A stretch of DNA of 64,000 nt from NCBI RefSeq assembly GCF_011758805.1, contig NZ_JAANOW010000001.1, positions 1,798,001 through 1,862,000 of the forward strand. Reading direction: 5' to 3'. Below the pieces are notes generated by a model. The model saw only the letters and a list, made by a program, of their open reading frames with translations, made no database searches and was not told the DNA's origin. Positions 17,175 through 25,486 of this stretch are shown piece after piece (the first letter of the stretch is position 1; each line of letters starts with the position of its first letter). Origin of the DNA: Mycolicibacterium fluoranthenivorans. GTDB taxonomy: Bacteria > Actinomycetota > Actinomycetes > Mycobacteriales > Mycobacteriaceae. A program made the position numbers and the translations under genes.

Positions 17175-18410
17175 TCAGCTCCGCCGAGCCTCGCGGAACG
17201 GGATGTCGCGGTCCACTTCGGGCTCCTTGGGCAGTCCCAGCACCCGCTCACCGATGATGTTGCGCTGGATCTGGTCGGTGCCGCCGCCGATGGAGGTGAA
17301 GAAGGCGTTGAGCGCCAGGAAGTTGACGTCGTCGGCCTCGGCGTTGTCGGGTCCGGCCAAAAGCGCCTCGGCGCCGATGATCTCGGTCTTCAACGCGGCT
17401 TCGGAGTGCAGGATGCGCGACATCGCGAGTTTGCCCAGGGACATGATCGAGCTCGACGTACCCTGTGCGGTCGCGGCTTTGGCGCGGGCGTTGTTCAGCG
17501 CGTTCAGTTCGCGCAGCGCCAGGACCTCCGCCAGTTGCCCGCGGATCGCGGGATCGTCCAGGCGGTCGTGGTCGCGGGCCAGTTCGATCAGACTGTCGGC
17601 CCGGGACCGGTTGCGGGACGAGCGACCGGCGTCGCCCATGACCGACCGCTCATAGGCCAGCGCCGTCTGGAGCACCCGCCAGCCGTTGCCCTCGCCGCCG
17701 ATCAGGTTGGCGTCGGGCACCCGCGCATCGGTGATGAACACCTCGTTGAAATGGGATTCCCCGGTGATCTGGACCAGCGGCCGCACCTCGATCCCGGGCT
17801 GGCGCATCGGGATCACGAAGAAGCTGATGCCCTTGTGTTTGGGCACATCCCAGTCGGTGCGCGCGATCAGCAGTCCGTACTCCGCTGTCGCCGCGCCCGA
17901 GGTCCACACCTTCTGGCCGTTGATCACCCAGTCGTCGCCGTCGCGCACCGCCGTGGTGCGCACCGCGGCCAGGTCCGATCCGGCGCCGGGCTCGCTGTAG
18001 AGCAGGCAGGTGCGGGATCGTTCGGTGATGAAGCCGCGTAGCAGTTGGGCTTTCAGGTCATCGCTGCCGAACGTGAGCACGGTGTTGGCCGGGATGCTGT
18101 ATTTGTCCTGCCGGGCTCCCGGCGCTTTGACCGCACGGAACTCCTGCTCGATGATGACGGCCAACTCGTTGGGGTACGCGCGGCCGAACCACTGGGTGGG
18201 GTAGGTGGGCACGGCGTAGCCGGCGTCGAGCACCTTCTCCAGCCAGGCGATCTTCTCCGGTGAGCTGGACCACGGGTCAGTGGATTTGGGCAGGCCGGTC
18301 CAATGGTGGGCCAGCCATTCGCGGACCTCGGTCCGCAGGTCGTCCTGGGGCGAGCGCAGCGACGGGGAATGGTCCTGGGGCGAGCGAAGCGACGGGGAAT
18401 GGTCCGACAT
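17175..18410 (-). CDS. Acyl-CoA dehydrogenase with a repeat-derived N-terminus
   Basis: A 411-residue flavin-dependent acyl-CoA dehydrogenase. The FAD and substrate segments LLYSEPGAGSDLAAVRTTA, DWVINGQKVWTSGA and the C-terminal SIGGGTDQIQRNIIGERVLG are clear. ATG 18410 sits 1 base after the preceding stop and starts MSD followed by two copies of HSPSLRSPQD, the translation of two 30-bp units of the interspersed element, before the real domain begins at LRTEVREW. The neighbouring second dehydrogenase suggests a heteromeric enzyme, as seen for steroid and ring-acid degradation. Substrate unknown. Confidence 0.88.
   Translation of the reverse strand: MSDHSPSLRSPQDHSPSLRSPQDDLRTEVREWLAHHWTGLPKSTDPWSSSPEKIAWLEKVLDAGYAVPTYPTQWFGRAYPNELAVIIEQEFRAVKAPGARQDKYSIPANTVLTFGSDDLKAQLLRGFITERSRTCLLYSEPGAGSDLAAVRTTAVRDGDDWVINGQKVWTSGAATAEYGLLIARTDWDVPKHKGISFFVIPMRQPGIEVRPLVQITGESHFNEVFITDARVPDANLIGGEGNGWRVLQTALAYERSVMGDAGRSSRNRSRADSLIELARDHDRLDDPAIRGQLAEVLALRELNALNNARAKAATAQGTSSSIMSLGKLAMSRILHSEAALKTEIIGAEALLAGPDNAEADDVNFLALNAFFTSIGGGTDQIQRNIIGERVLGLPKEPEVDRDIPFREARRS
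18341..18400 (+). repeat. Two 30-bp tandem units of the interspersed element
   Basis: Two head-to-tail units of 30 bp (18341-18370 and 18371-18400) with cores GCGAGCGCAGCGAC and GCGAGCGAAGCGAC. They differ at only two positions, one of them the variable base of the core. Being a multiple of three, the unit stays in frame and is read as the decapeptide HSPSLRSPQD twice in the dehydrogenase. Confidence 0.85.
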
Positions 18411-18411
18411 G

Positions 18412-19464
18412 TCAGGCCCCCTTTGCGACCAGGTAGCGTTCTCGGAACTGCGCGGGACTGCCGAACAACGGCACGCCGGTGCGTGCCCGGCGCAGGAATC
18501 GGTGTGCCGGATGCTCCCAGGTGAAGCCGATTCCGCCGTGCATCTGGATGGCCTGCATGGCAGTGGTGTGATACACCTGCGCGCAGGTGAATGCGGCGAG
18601 TGCGATTGCCGCGTCGGCATTCTCGGTGCCGAACTGCGCGGCCGCATGCTGGGCGGCCGAGGTCGCGGATTCGACCTCCAGCAGCAGATCGGCCGCCATG
18701 TGCTTGAGCGCCTGGAAGCTGCCGATCGGCCGGCCGAACTGGATCCGGGTCTTCAGGTAGTCGACGGTGATCTCGAAGATCCGCCGCGCCCCGCCGGCCT
18801 GCTCACCGGCCAGCGCGATCACCGCCAAATCGAGGGCGCGCTGCACCGCGTCCCATCCGGCGGTGCCGAGCCTGCGAGCCGGGACCCCATCGAAGGCGAA
18901 GACGGACAGCGGCGTGGAGGGATCGAAAACCGTTGCCGCGGTGCGCTGCAGGCCCGGTGCTTCCGGCGCCACCTCGAACACGCCGAAGTCGTGGCCGATG
19001 CGCGCCACCACCAGCAGCACATCGGCGATCTGCCCATGCAACACGTAATGCGCGGTGCCGTGCAGGGTATCGCCGTCTGCCCGTACCGCCACGCCGCCGG
19101 GGGACCACGTGCCGGTCGCACCCGTGAGCGCGACGGTGCCGATCCGGCTGCCGTCGGCCAGGCCCGGCAACAGGCGGCGGCGGTCCTGCTCCGTGCCCGC
19201 CGCCTCGATGAGCGCGACCGTGAGCACGGCGCTGGCCAGGAACGGGGCGGGCAGCAAGGCCGCGCCGGTCTCCTCGGCCACCGCCTCCAACTCCTGGGCG
19301 CCCAGGCCGACCCCGCCGTATTCGGTGCCCACCAGCAGTCCGGCCACGCCCTGGGCGGCCAGTTTGTGCCACAGTGCCCGATCGAACTCACCCGGTGCCT
19401 GGCTGGAGAGCAGATCGCGCACCGCGGATCGCAGTTCGGCGCGTTCGGCCACGCTGATCGTCAT
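18412..19464 (-). CDS. Acyl-CoA dehydrogenase, second subunit type
   Basis: A 350-residue dehydrogenase of the shorter, more divergent type. The N-domain has LAAQGVAGLLVGTEYGGVGL. The C-domain has RIQFGRPIGSFQALKHMAAD and AMQAIQMHGGIGFTWEHPAH. It lacks the strong GAGSD-type middle segment of its neighbour, which is common in the partner subunit of heteromeric enzymes. ATG 19464 (MTISVAERAEL) was chosen over an upstream in-frame Met. Directly upstream lies a cluster of CGATACG repeats that looks like an operator. Confidence 0.82.
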   Translation of the reverse strand: MTISVAERAELRSAVRDLLSSQAPGEFDRALWHKLAAQGVAGLLVGTEYGGVGLGAQELEAVAEETGAALLPAPFLASAVLTVALIEAAGTEQDRRRLLPGLADGSRIGTVALTGATGTWSPGGVAVRADGDTLHGTAHYVLHGQIADVLLVVARIGHDFGVFEVAPEAPGLQRTAATVFDPSTPLSVFAFDGVPARRLGTAGWDAVQRALDLAVIALAGEQAGGARRIFEITVDYLKTRIQFGRPIGSFQALKHMAADLLLEVESATSAAQHAAAQFGTENADAAIALAAFTCAQVYHTTAMQAIQMHGGIGFTWEHPAHRFLRRARTGVPLFGSPAQFRERYLVAKGA

Positions 19465-19502
19465 CCGTCCATGCAACGCGACCGCGGGCATGGTGTACAT
19501 CA

Positions 19503-19538
19503 CGTATCGCGACACCGATACGTTTCCGATACGGAAAC
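19503..19538. promoter_or_regulatory. Candidate operator: three CGATACG half-sites
   Basis: CGATACG occurs three times in 31 bases: inverted at 19503-19509 and direct at 19516-19522 and 19527-19533, the last two exactly 11 bases apart. The second and third also sit in a perfect stem GTTTCCG-ATA-CGGAAAC (19522-19538). It lies between the pcaC stop and the start of the acyl-CoA dehydrogenase genes, so it fits a regulator site controlling that module. A terminator hairpin after pcaC is the alternative, but there is no T-tract. Confidence 0.5.
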
Positions 19539-19540
19539 GC

Positions 19541-19915
19541 TCAGAGATCGCCGTCGTCGGTCAGCACGCGCGCAGCGATCCGGAACGCGGTGTTGGCGTC
19601 GGGGACCCCACAGTAGATCGCGGTCTGCAACAACAGTTCCTTGATCTCGTCCACGGTCAGACCGTTGCGCCGTGCCGCGCGAACGTGCATCGCCAACTCC
19701 TCGTGATGGCCGCGGGCCACCAGAGCGGTCAGCGTGATCAGTGAGCGGCTGCGTCGGTCCAGGCCGGGCCGGGTCCAGATATCACCCCAGGCGTAGCGGG
19801 TGATCAGGTCCTGGAAGTCGGCGGTGAAATCGGTGGTGGTGTCGATGGCGCGGTCGACATGCGCGTCGCCGAGCACCGCCCGCCGCACCGCCATGCCGTC
19901 GTCGTAGCCGCTCAC
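19541..19915 (-). CDS. pcaC: 4-carboxymuconolactone decarboxylase
   Basis: A 124-residue AhpD-fold protein from GTG 19915, whose GTGA overlaps the pcaB stop. Motifs seen are VRRAVLGDAHVDRA, YAWGDIWTRPGLDRRSRSL, GHHEELAMHVRAARRNGLT and AIYCGVPDANTAFR, all typical of PcaC. It converts gamma-carboxymuconolactone to 3-oxoadipate enol-lactone. It is the last pca gene of the qsuD - transporter - pcaHGBC run. It is not fused to pcaD here. Confidence 0.93.
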   Translation of the reverse strand: MSGYDDGMAVRRAVLGDAHVDRAIDTTTDFTADFQDLITRYAWGDIWTRPGLDRRSRSLITLTALVARGHHEELAMHVRAARRNGLTVDEIKELLLQTAIYCGVPDANTAFRIAARVLTDDGDL

Positions 19916-21108
19916 TGTGCCTCCTTGAGATGGTTGCGGGCTCGCTGCAGCACCAGATCCACCAGCACGTCGGTGGCACCCAGATACTGCGCGGCCGGGG
20001 TCCGGCCGGTCAGGCCGGCCATGGTCTGCTGTTCGGCGTAGATACCCTGTGCTTCCCGCTGATGGGTGGTGGCCCGCGCGGTGTCGACGCGCAGCCCGGA
20101 CAACAGTTCGGTGGCCTGGGACGCGGCCACCAGGGTGCGTCGGACGAGGGTCCGCAGGGTCGCCCACTCGGCATGCCAGCCACCGTCGGCGCGTTCGTCG
20201 ACGCTGGCCGCGGACGCCGCGTGCAGGGTGGCGCCCAGGTGTGGGGCCGTCAGCGCTGTTCGGCGCAACAGCACGGTCAGCACCGGATTGCTCTTGTGCG
20301 GCATGGTCGATGACCCGCCGCCGGATCCTTCGGCGAGTTCGCCGGCGCGCACGCCCGCGGCGATGTCGTTGGCGATGTGCCCCCACGCATCGCAGCAGCC
20401 GACGAGCGCATCACCGGTGCGGGTGATCACCGCACGCGTGGTGTGCCACGGAAACGCCTGTGCCAGGCCCAATTTGTCTGCCCAGGCCGCCGCCAACGCG
20501 AGCGCCGCCTCCGCGGAGCCGGCCAGTTCGGTGGTCGCGGCCAGCGTTCCGGCCGCCCCGCCGGCCGAAACGGGCCGGGCGGGAAGTGCTTTGAGCGTGT
20601 CGATGGCGTCCAGAATGCCGGCCAGCCAGTTCGCGAACTTGCGCGCCGCCGTCCCGGGCAGTGCGGGCTGGGTGAGCGTACGGGTCAGCATCGGGGTGGC
20701 CCGGTGCCGTTCGGTCAGCCCGATCAGGGCGTGCACCTGCTGGTCGAGTGCACCGGCCAGCGCGGCGACGGCATCCCGCAGGCACAGCATCAGCGCGGTG
20801 TCCAGCACGTCCTGACTGGTGAGTCCGCGGTGCAGCCACCGCGCGGTAGCTGCACCGGCACGGTCCCGCAGCAGGCCGACCAGTCCCGTCACGGGGTTGC
20901 CGTCGGCTTCCGCGCCCGCCGCGATGTCGGCGATATCCGCATCGCCGGTCAGTGTGCCGAGATCGGCGGCGGCGGCCCGCGGTGCGATACCGGCGGCGAC
21001 GAGGGTTGCCAGCCAGGCATTTTCGGCTGTCACCAGAGCCGTGAACAAAGACTCCTCAGCCATCGCAGTCCCGGCGCGGTGGTCGCCGGGCCAGAACAGG
21101 TCGCTCAC
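19912..21108 (-). CDS. pcaB: 3-carboxy-cis,cis-muconate cycloisomerase
   Basis: A 398-residue member of the fumarase/aspartase superfamily. The signature GSSTMPHKSNPVLT is present, together with HRGLTSQDVLDTALML and the histidine-containing RTLTQPALPGT segment. It lactonises 3-carboxymuconate in the protocatechuate branch. GTG 21108 start overlaps the pcaG stop by 4 bases, and its stop overlaps pcaC, so all four pcaHGBC genes are translationally linked. Confidence 0.94.
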   Translation of the reverse strand: MSDLFWPGDHRAGTAMAEESLFTALVTAENAWLATLVAAGIAPRAAAADLGTLTGDADIADIAAGAEADGNPVTGLVGLLRDRAGAATARWLHRGLTSQDVLDTALMLCLRDAVAALAGALDQQVHALIGLTERHRATPMLTRTLTQPALPGTAARKFANWLAGILDAIDTLKALPARPVSAGGAAGTLAATTELAGSAEAALALAAAWADKLGLAQAFPWHTTRAVITRTGDALVGCCDAWGHIANDIAAGVRAGELAEGSGGGSSTMPHKSNPVLTVLLRRTALTAPHLGATLHAASAASVDERADGGWHAEWATLRTLVRRTLVAASQATELLSGLRVDTARATTHQREAQGIYAEQQTMAGLTGRTPAAQYLGATDVLVDLVLQRARNHLKEAQ

Positions 21109-21653
21109 TGGCCGGGGAAGCGCAGGAACACCGTCTCCGCCTCGCCCTGCAACCGGATATCGAAACGGAGTCCGTGCTGGTCACGCTGCGCGATCAGGGT
21201 GTCGCGGCGGCCGGCGGGCAGGCTGTCCAGCAACGCATCCGGGCCGGGATCGGGGAGGTAGGCGCGGGTGAACAGGCGGTTCAGCAGCCCGCGGCCGAAC
21301 ACCGTGACGGCGATGAACGGAGCCTTACCCGGATCGGTGGCGCCGGGTTCGACGGTGGTGAAGCTGAAATGCCCCTCGTCATCGGTGGATACCCGGCCCC
21401 AGCCGGTGAACGACCAGCCGTCCCGGTGCAGCGAGCCCGCGGTGTGCGGTACCTGGCCGGTCGCGTCGGCTTGCCAGATCTCCAGCATCACATCGGGTAC
21501 CGGCTTTCCCGCGCCGTCGGTGACGGTGCCGTGGAACCTGATGGAGCCCGGAACACCAGGTGGCACAAGCTCATTCCCGCGTTCGAAGGGCAGGGCGTAA
21601 CCGTAGAACGGTCCGATGGTCTGGCCCGGGGTCGGCGTCAGCAGCGTGCTCAT
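21105..21653 (-). CDS. pcaG: Protocatechuate 3,4-dioxygenase alpha subunit
   Basis: A 182-residue intradiol dioxygenase alpha chain from ATG 21653, overlapping the pcaH stop (ATGA). It has the opening TPGQTIGPFYGYALPF, the fold segments VMLEIWQADATG and FSFTTVEPGA, and ends ETVFLRFPGQ. As usual for the alpha chain it does not supply the iron ligands. With PcaH it cleaves the protocatechuate ring to 3-carboxymuconate. Confidence 0.93.
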   Translation of the reverse strand: MSTLLTPTPGQTIGPFYGYALPFERGNELVPPGVPGSIRFHGTVTDGAGKPVPDVMLEIWQADATGQVPHTAGSLHRDGWSFTGWGRVSTDDEGHFSFTTVEPGATDPGKAPFIAVTVFGRGLLNRLFTRAYLPDPGPDALLDSLPAGRRDTLIAQRDQHGLRFDIRLQGEAETVFLRFPGQ

Positions 21654-22435
21654 CGGTGGTCCTCCTCGAAATGCGTGCGGTGCGAACCGGTCAGCACGAT
21701 GTCCCAGCGGTAGCCGGTGGCCCATTCGTGGCTGGTGACGTCGTGATCGTAGGTGGCGACGAGTCGGTCACGCGCCTTTTGATCGGTGATGGACTGGTAG
21801 ATCGGGTCCAACCGGAACAGCGGGTCGCCGGGAAAGTACATCTGGGTGATCATCCGCTGGGTGAAATCGGTGCCGAACAAGGAGAAGTGGATGTGGGCCG
21901 GCCGCCAGGCGTTGTGGTGGTTCTTCCACGGGTACGGGCCGGGTTTGATGGTGGTGAAGTGGTAGGTCCCGTCGTCGTCGGTGAGGCAGCGACCGACGCC
22001 GGTGAAGTTCGGATCCAGTGGCGCATGGTGCTGGTCGCGTTTGTGGATGTAGCGTCCCGCGGAGTTGGCCTGCCAGATCTCCACCAGCTGGCGGGGCACC
22101 GGACGTCCGTCGCCGTCGACGATGCGGCCCGTCACGACGATGCGCTCACCGATCGGATCACCGTTGTGCTGGATGGTCAGATCTGATTCCAGGCGGTGCA
22201 CATCGCGCTCCCCGAAAACGGGTGACCACATCTCGAGCGTCTCGGGATCGGCGTGGTGCAGATCCTTGGTGGGATGGCGCAGCAGGCTGCTGCGGTAGGG
22301 CGCGTAGTCCAGTCTCGGTTGGAATTCTTCGATACCCGTTTGCAGGTAGGCGGTTTCGATGGCGGACATCTCGGCGTTGACCTCAGCCTGGCTCGCCGAT
22401 GCGCTGTCGGGGTTGGTGTCGATGCGGGCGGTCAT
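21650..22435 (-). CDS. pcaH: Protocatechuate 3,4-dioxygenase beta subunit
   Basis: A 261-residue catalytic beta chain. The non-haem Fe(III) ligands are visible as Tyr in SAGRYIHKRD, Tyr in GPYPWKNH and the two His of WRPAHIHFSLFG. VEIWQANSAGRY is the intradiol dioxygenase signature. GGAG lies upstream of ATG 22435. It follows the MHS transporter gene by 15 bases on the same strand, so uptake and ring cleavage are probably cotranscribed. Confidence 0.95.
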   Translation of the reverse strand: MTARIDTNPDSASASQAEVNAEMSAIETAYLQTGIEEFQPRLDYAPYRSSLLRHPTKDLHHADPETLEMWSPVFGERDVHRLESDLTIQHNGDPIGERIVVTGRIVDGDGRPVPRQLVEIWQANSAGRYIHKRDQHHAPLDPNFTGVGRCLTDDDGTYHFTTIKPGPYPWKNHHNAWRPAHIHFSLFGTDFTQRMITQMYFPGDPLFRLDPIYQSITDQKARDRLVATYDHDVTSHEWATGYRWDIVLTGSHRTHFEEDHR

Positions 22436-22450
22436 ATCGTCTCCTGTGAT

Positions 22451-23785
22451 TCAGTGCCGGACGAGGTGGTCGGCGGGCGCCTTCTGGCCCAGCAGATCGG
22501 TGGGCACATCGCGCGTCTCGCGGGCGGTGAGTGCCGCGGCCGCGGCGATCACACAGACCACGGCGGTGAAGATGCTGATGACCGCCCAGCCGCCCTCGCG
22601 CACGCCACCCAGTGCGGTGACGATGGTGGGGGCGAAACCGGCCACCAGGAAACCCAATTGGGTACCGATCGCGACACCGGAGAACCGCACGGGGGTGGCG
22701 AACATCTCCCCGTAGAAGGACGGCCAGACCGCGTTGGCCGCGGCGTAGCCGAACGAGAAGGTGGCCACCGCGAGGACGAAGGTCAGCAGCTGATTGCCCT
22801 CACTCATCGAGAGCATGTAGAAGGGCATCAGCACCGCCGAGGACAGCGCGCCGTAGATGAACACCGGCTTGCGCCCGATCCGGTCGGCCAGCTTGCCGAA
22901 CAGCGGCTGGGTGACGAGTGCGAACACGTTGGCCACCACGACCAGCCAGAGCGTGACATCGGCGGGCAGGCCCACCTTCTTGCCGTAGGCGATGGCCAGG
23001 TTGCCGAACACGGTGGACACGGCGGCGATGAAGGCGCAGAAGATGACCCGCAGCACGTCGGCCCAGTGGTTGCGCAGCAGGGGGATGAGCGGCATCCGGG
23101 CGATGGTGCCCGCGGCCTTGGCCTCGGTGAACTGCGGCGTCTCGTGCAGTTGGCGGCGGATGAAGTAGGCCACCACGACCACCACGGCGCTCAGCCAGAA
23201 CGGCACCCGCCAGCCCCAGCTGTACTTGGCCTCGTCGGGCAGCGACACGAACGGGATGAGCACGAGCGAGGCCAGGATCAGGCCGCCCTGAGTCCCGGTC
23301 AGCGTCCACGAGGTGTAGTAGGCGCGCTGGTGGTCGGGGGAGTGCTCCAGGGTGAGCGAGCTGGCACCGGCCTGCTCGCCGGCGGCCGAGAAGCCCTGCA
23401 TCAGACGGCAGATCACCAGCAGGGCGGGGGCGGCCCAGCCGATGGTCTCGAAGGTGGGCAGGCAGCCGATGAGGAAGGTGGACAGCCCCATCAGCACGAG
23501 GGTGAACATCAGGACCTTCTGGCGGCCGATCCGGTCGCCGAAGTGGCCGAGGATGAAGGCGCCCACCGGTCGGGCCACATAGGCGAAGCCGAAGGTGGCG
23601 AAGGACATCACCAGCGCGGCTTCGTCACCCGAGGGGAAGAACACGTGCGGGAAGATCAGCGCGGCGGCCGACCCGAACAGGAAGAAGTCGTAATACTCGA
23701 CGGCACTTCCCATGAAGCTGGCCAGGGCGGCGCGCCGTGGGGTTCGGCCGGATGCGGTCTCGGGAGGATGCGCTGTGGTGGTCAT
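22451..23785 (-). CDS. MHS-family (MFS) transporter, probably for shikimate/quinate or protocatechuate
   Basis: A 444-residue, 12-helix major facilitator of the metabolite:H+ symporter type. It starts with AVEYYDFFLFGSAAALIF, has the loop motif GHFGDRIGRQKVL (helices 2-3) and its repeat GKLADRIGRKPVF between helices 8 and 9, plus RLMQGFSAAGEQAGA. MHS members import small acids such as shikimate, proline or alpha-ketoglutarate. Its position between qsuD and pcaH makes a hydroaromatic or aromatic acid the likely substrate (QsuA role), by context only. A good GGAG ribosome site precedes ATG 23785. Confidence 0.85.
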   Translation of the reverse strand: MTTTAHPPETASGRTPRRAALASFMGSAVEYYDFFLFGSAAALIFPHVFFPSGDEAALVMSFATFGFAYVARPVGAFILGHFGDRIGRQKVLMFTLVLMGLSTFLIGCLPTFETIGWAAPALLVICRLMQGFSAAGEQAGASSLTLEHSPDHQRAYYTSWTLTGTQGGLILASLVLIPFVSLPDEAKYSWGWRVPFWLSAVVVVVAYFIRRQLHETPQFTEAKAAGTIARMPLIPLLRNHWADVLRVIFCAFIAAVSTVFGNLAIAYGKKVGLPADVTLWLVVVANVFALVTQPLFGKLADRIGRKPVFIYGALSSAVLMPFYMLSMSEGNQLLTFVLAVATFSFGYAAANAVWPSFYGEMFATPVRFSGVAIGTQLGFLVAGFAPTIVTALGGVREGGWAVISIFTAVVCVIAAAAALTARETRDVPTDLLGQKAPADHLVRH

Positions 23786-23824
23786 CGGTTCTCCTATGAA
23801 CGAATTATCTTGGGCTGAGCTGTC

Positions 23825-24685
23825 TTACGCGACGAGATTGCGAAAATGGGCGGACATTCTGGCGGCGTCCGGTGCGAGACCGGTGATCAGGGCGAAGGCG
23901 TCGACGGCCTGGTGCACGGCCATATGGCCGCCGTCGAGGGTCCGGCAGCCGGTGGCGCGGGCTGTCTGGAGAAGGGCGGTGTCCAGCGGGCGGTAGACGA
24001 TATCGGCCACCCATAGACCCGGGTGCAGCAGCGCGGTGTCGAAGGCGATACCCGGGTGTTCGGCCATCCCGGTGGGGGTGGCGTGTACGACGCCGTCGGC
24101 CTCGGGCAGCAGCACCGAAAGCTTGTCGAACGAGGATGCGTCGACATGGGCCTGCGGATGGCGGGCGGCCAGGTCGCCCGCGAGTGCGGTGGCCCGGTCG
24201 ACGTCGAGGTCCACGACGGTCAGGTGGTCGGTGCCCAGGCCCAGCAGGGCTGCGGCGACCGCGGTTCCGGCGCCGCCGGCGCCCACCAGGATCACGTGCG
24301 AGGTGGACGCGCCGGGAAGGCCTTCGGTGAAACCGTGTGCGAAGCCGGTGATGTCGGTGTTGTATCCGTGCGCGCGCCCGCCGCGGAACACGACGGTGTT
24401 GACGGCGCCCAGGGCGCGCGCGGTGTCGTCGATGTCGTCGAGGTGCTCGACGACGAGTTGCTTGCACGGGTGGGTGATGTTGAGGGCGTCGTAGCCCAGG
24501 GTCCGGGCCCAGCTCAGTACGTCGCCGACGCGATCGGGGGACAGGCCGAGCACGTTGAGGTCCAGGGTGCGGTACACGTAGTCCAGGCCTTGGGCGTGGC
24601 CTTCGGTCATGTGCAGGGCCGGCGTGAGCGAAGGGCCGACGCCGGTGCCGACCAGCCCCACGAGGTAGGGGTGCGGTGTGGTCAT
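23825..24685 (-). CDS. qsuD: Quinate/shikimate dehydrogenase, QsuD-like
   Basis: A 286-residue AroE-superfamily dehydrogenase. The substrate-binding opening is GTGVGPSLTPALHMTEGHAQG, with Thr where biosynthetic AroE has Ser, as in QsuD of Corynebacterium glutamicum. The catalytic Lys is in NITHPCKQ, the Asp in GYNTDITGF, the nucleotide loop is VGAGGAGTAV, and the C-terminus has GGHMAVHQAVDAF. It would oxidise quinate or shikimate to the dehydro acids with NAD. A biosynthetic role is less likely because it heads the catabolic operon. Operator palindrome 19 bases upstream. Confidence 0.9.
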   Translation of the reverse strand: MTTPHPYLVGLVGTGVGPSLTPALHMTEGHAQGLDYVYRTLDLNVLGLSPDRVGDVLSWARTLGYDALNITHPCKQLVVEHLDDIDDTARALGAVNTVVFRGGRAHGYNTDITGFAHGFTEGLPGASTSHVILVGAGGAGTAVAAALLGLGTDHLTVVDLDVDRATALAGDLAARHPQAHVDASSFDKLSVLLPEADGVVHATPTGMAEHPGIAFDTALLHPGLWVADIVYRPLDTALLQTARATGCRTLDGGHMAVHQAVDAFALITGLAPDAARMSAHFRNLVA

Positions 24686-24703
24686 CTGCGCTCACTCCTT
24701 AAT

Positions 24704-24721
24704 GTACGAACTAGTACGTAC
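24704..24721. promoter_or_regulatory. TetR-type operator upstream of qsuD
   Basis: An 18-bp imperfect palindrome GTACGAACT/AGTACGTAC, with 8 of 9 positions symmetric, lies 19 bases upstream of the qsuD start in a spacer much richer in A+T than its surroundings. A related sequence (ATGTAC-x-AA-x-TAGT on one strand) recurs in front of qsuB. The adjacent TetR gene is the obvious candidate to bind it. Confidence 0.6.
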
Positions 24722-24784
24722 GCAAAGTAGAGCACTGTGGTGCGCGTCGCGTCAAGAAGGAATTGTGAGGCGGGTCTCGTGACG

Positions 24785-25429
24785 TCAGGGTTGACTGGTC
24801 AGCCAGCCGACGACCACATCGCCGATCATCCGGCGCAGATGGGCGCGCTGGGAGACATCGGAGAAGTCGATCCCGAACAGGTACCCGAAGGTGTACCGGT
24901 TGGCCACCTGGAACACGCAGTAGGAGCTGATCACCAGGTGTACGTCCAGGGCGTCGACGTCATCGCGGAAGACGCCCGCGGCGCGGCCGTCGCGCAGGAT
25001 CTCGTCCAGCAGGGACGTCGCCGGCCGGGACAGTTCGGGCAGTTCACGCAGCTGGGTGATGAATTCACCACGGTGGATGTTCTCGATGGCGACCAGTCGG
25101 ATGAACGCATCGTGTGCGATGTGGTGGTCGAAGGTGACCTCGGCCAGCATCCTGATGGCCTCCACCGGGCTCTTGTGATCCACCCGCAGTTTCTGCTCGG
25201 CATCGCGGATGCCACGGTAAGCGCTCTCCAGAACGGCCAGGTAGAGCTGCTCTTTGCCGCCGAAGTAGTAGTAGATCATCCGTTTGGTGGTGCGGGTGCG
25301 CTCGGCGATCTCGTCCACCCGGGCGCCGGAGTAGCCGGATTCGGCGAACACCTCGGTCGCCACCGCCAGCAGCTCCGCGCGGGTGCGTTCGGCATCACGC
25401 TGCAGATCGGCTTTCGGCTTGGCGGCCAT
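24785..25429 (-). CDS. TetR-family regulator of the hydroaromatic genes
   Basis: A 214-residue TetR protein from ATG 25429. The helix-turn-helix is RTRAELLAVATEVFAESGYS...TTKRMIYYYFGGKEQLYLAVL. The C-terminal ligand domain is of the common TetR_C type with FDHHIAHDAFIRLVAIENIHRGEF. It lies between qsuD and divergent qsuB, with related palindromic sites on both sides, so it probably represses both operons and itself, with shikimate, quinate or a dehydro acid as inducer (inference). The corynebacterial qsu genes use a LysR activator instead. Confidence 0.87.
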   Translation of the reverse strand: MAAKPKADLQRDAERTRAELLAVATEVFAESGYSGARVDEIAERTRTTKRMIYYYFGGKEQLYLAVLESAYRGIRDAEQKLRVDHKSPVEAIRMLAEVTFDHHIAHDAFIRLVAIENIHRGEFITQLRELPELSRPATSLLDEILRDGRAAGVFRDDVDALDVHLVISSYCVFQVANRYTFGYLFGIDFSDVSQRAHLRRMIGDVVVGWLTSQP

Positions 25430-25486
25430 GACGGCAGAGCTTACTGGTGACCGGCTTCGGCCGGTGCACCGCTTCCGGCTCAATTA

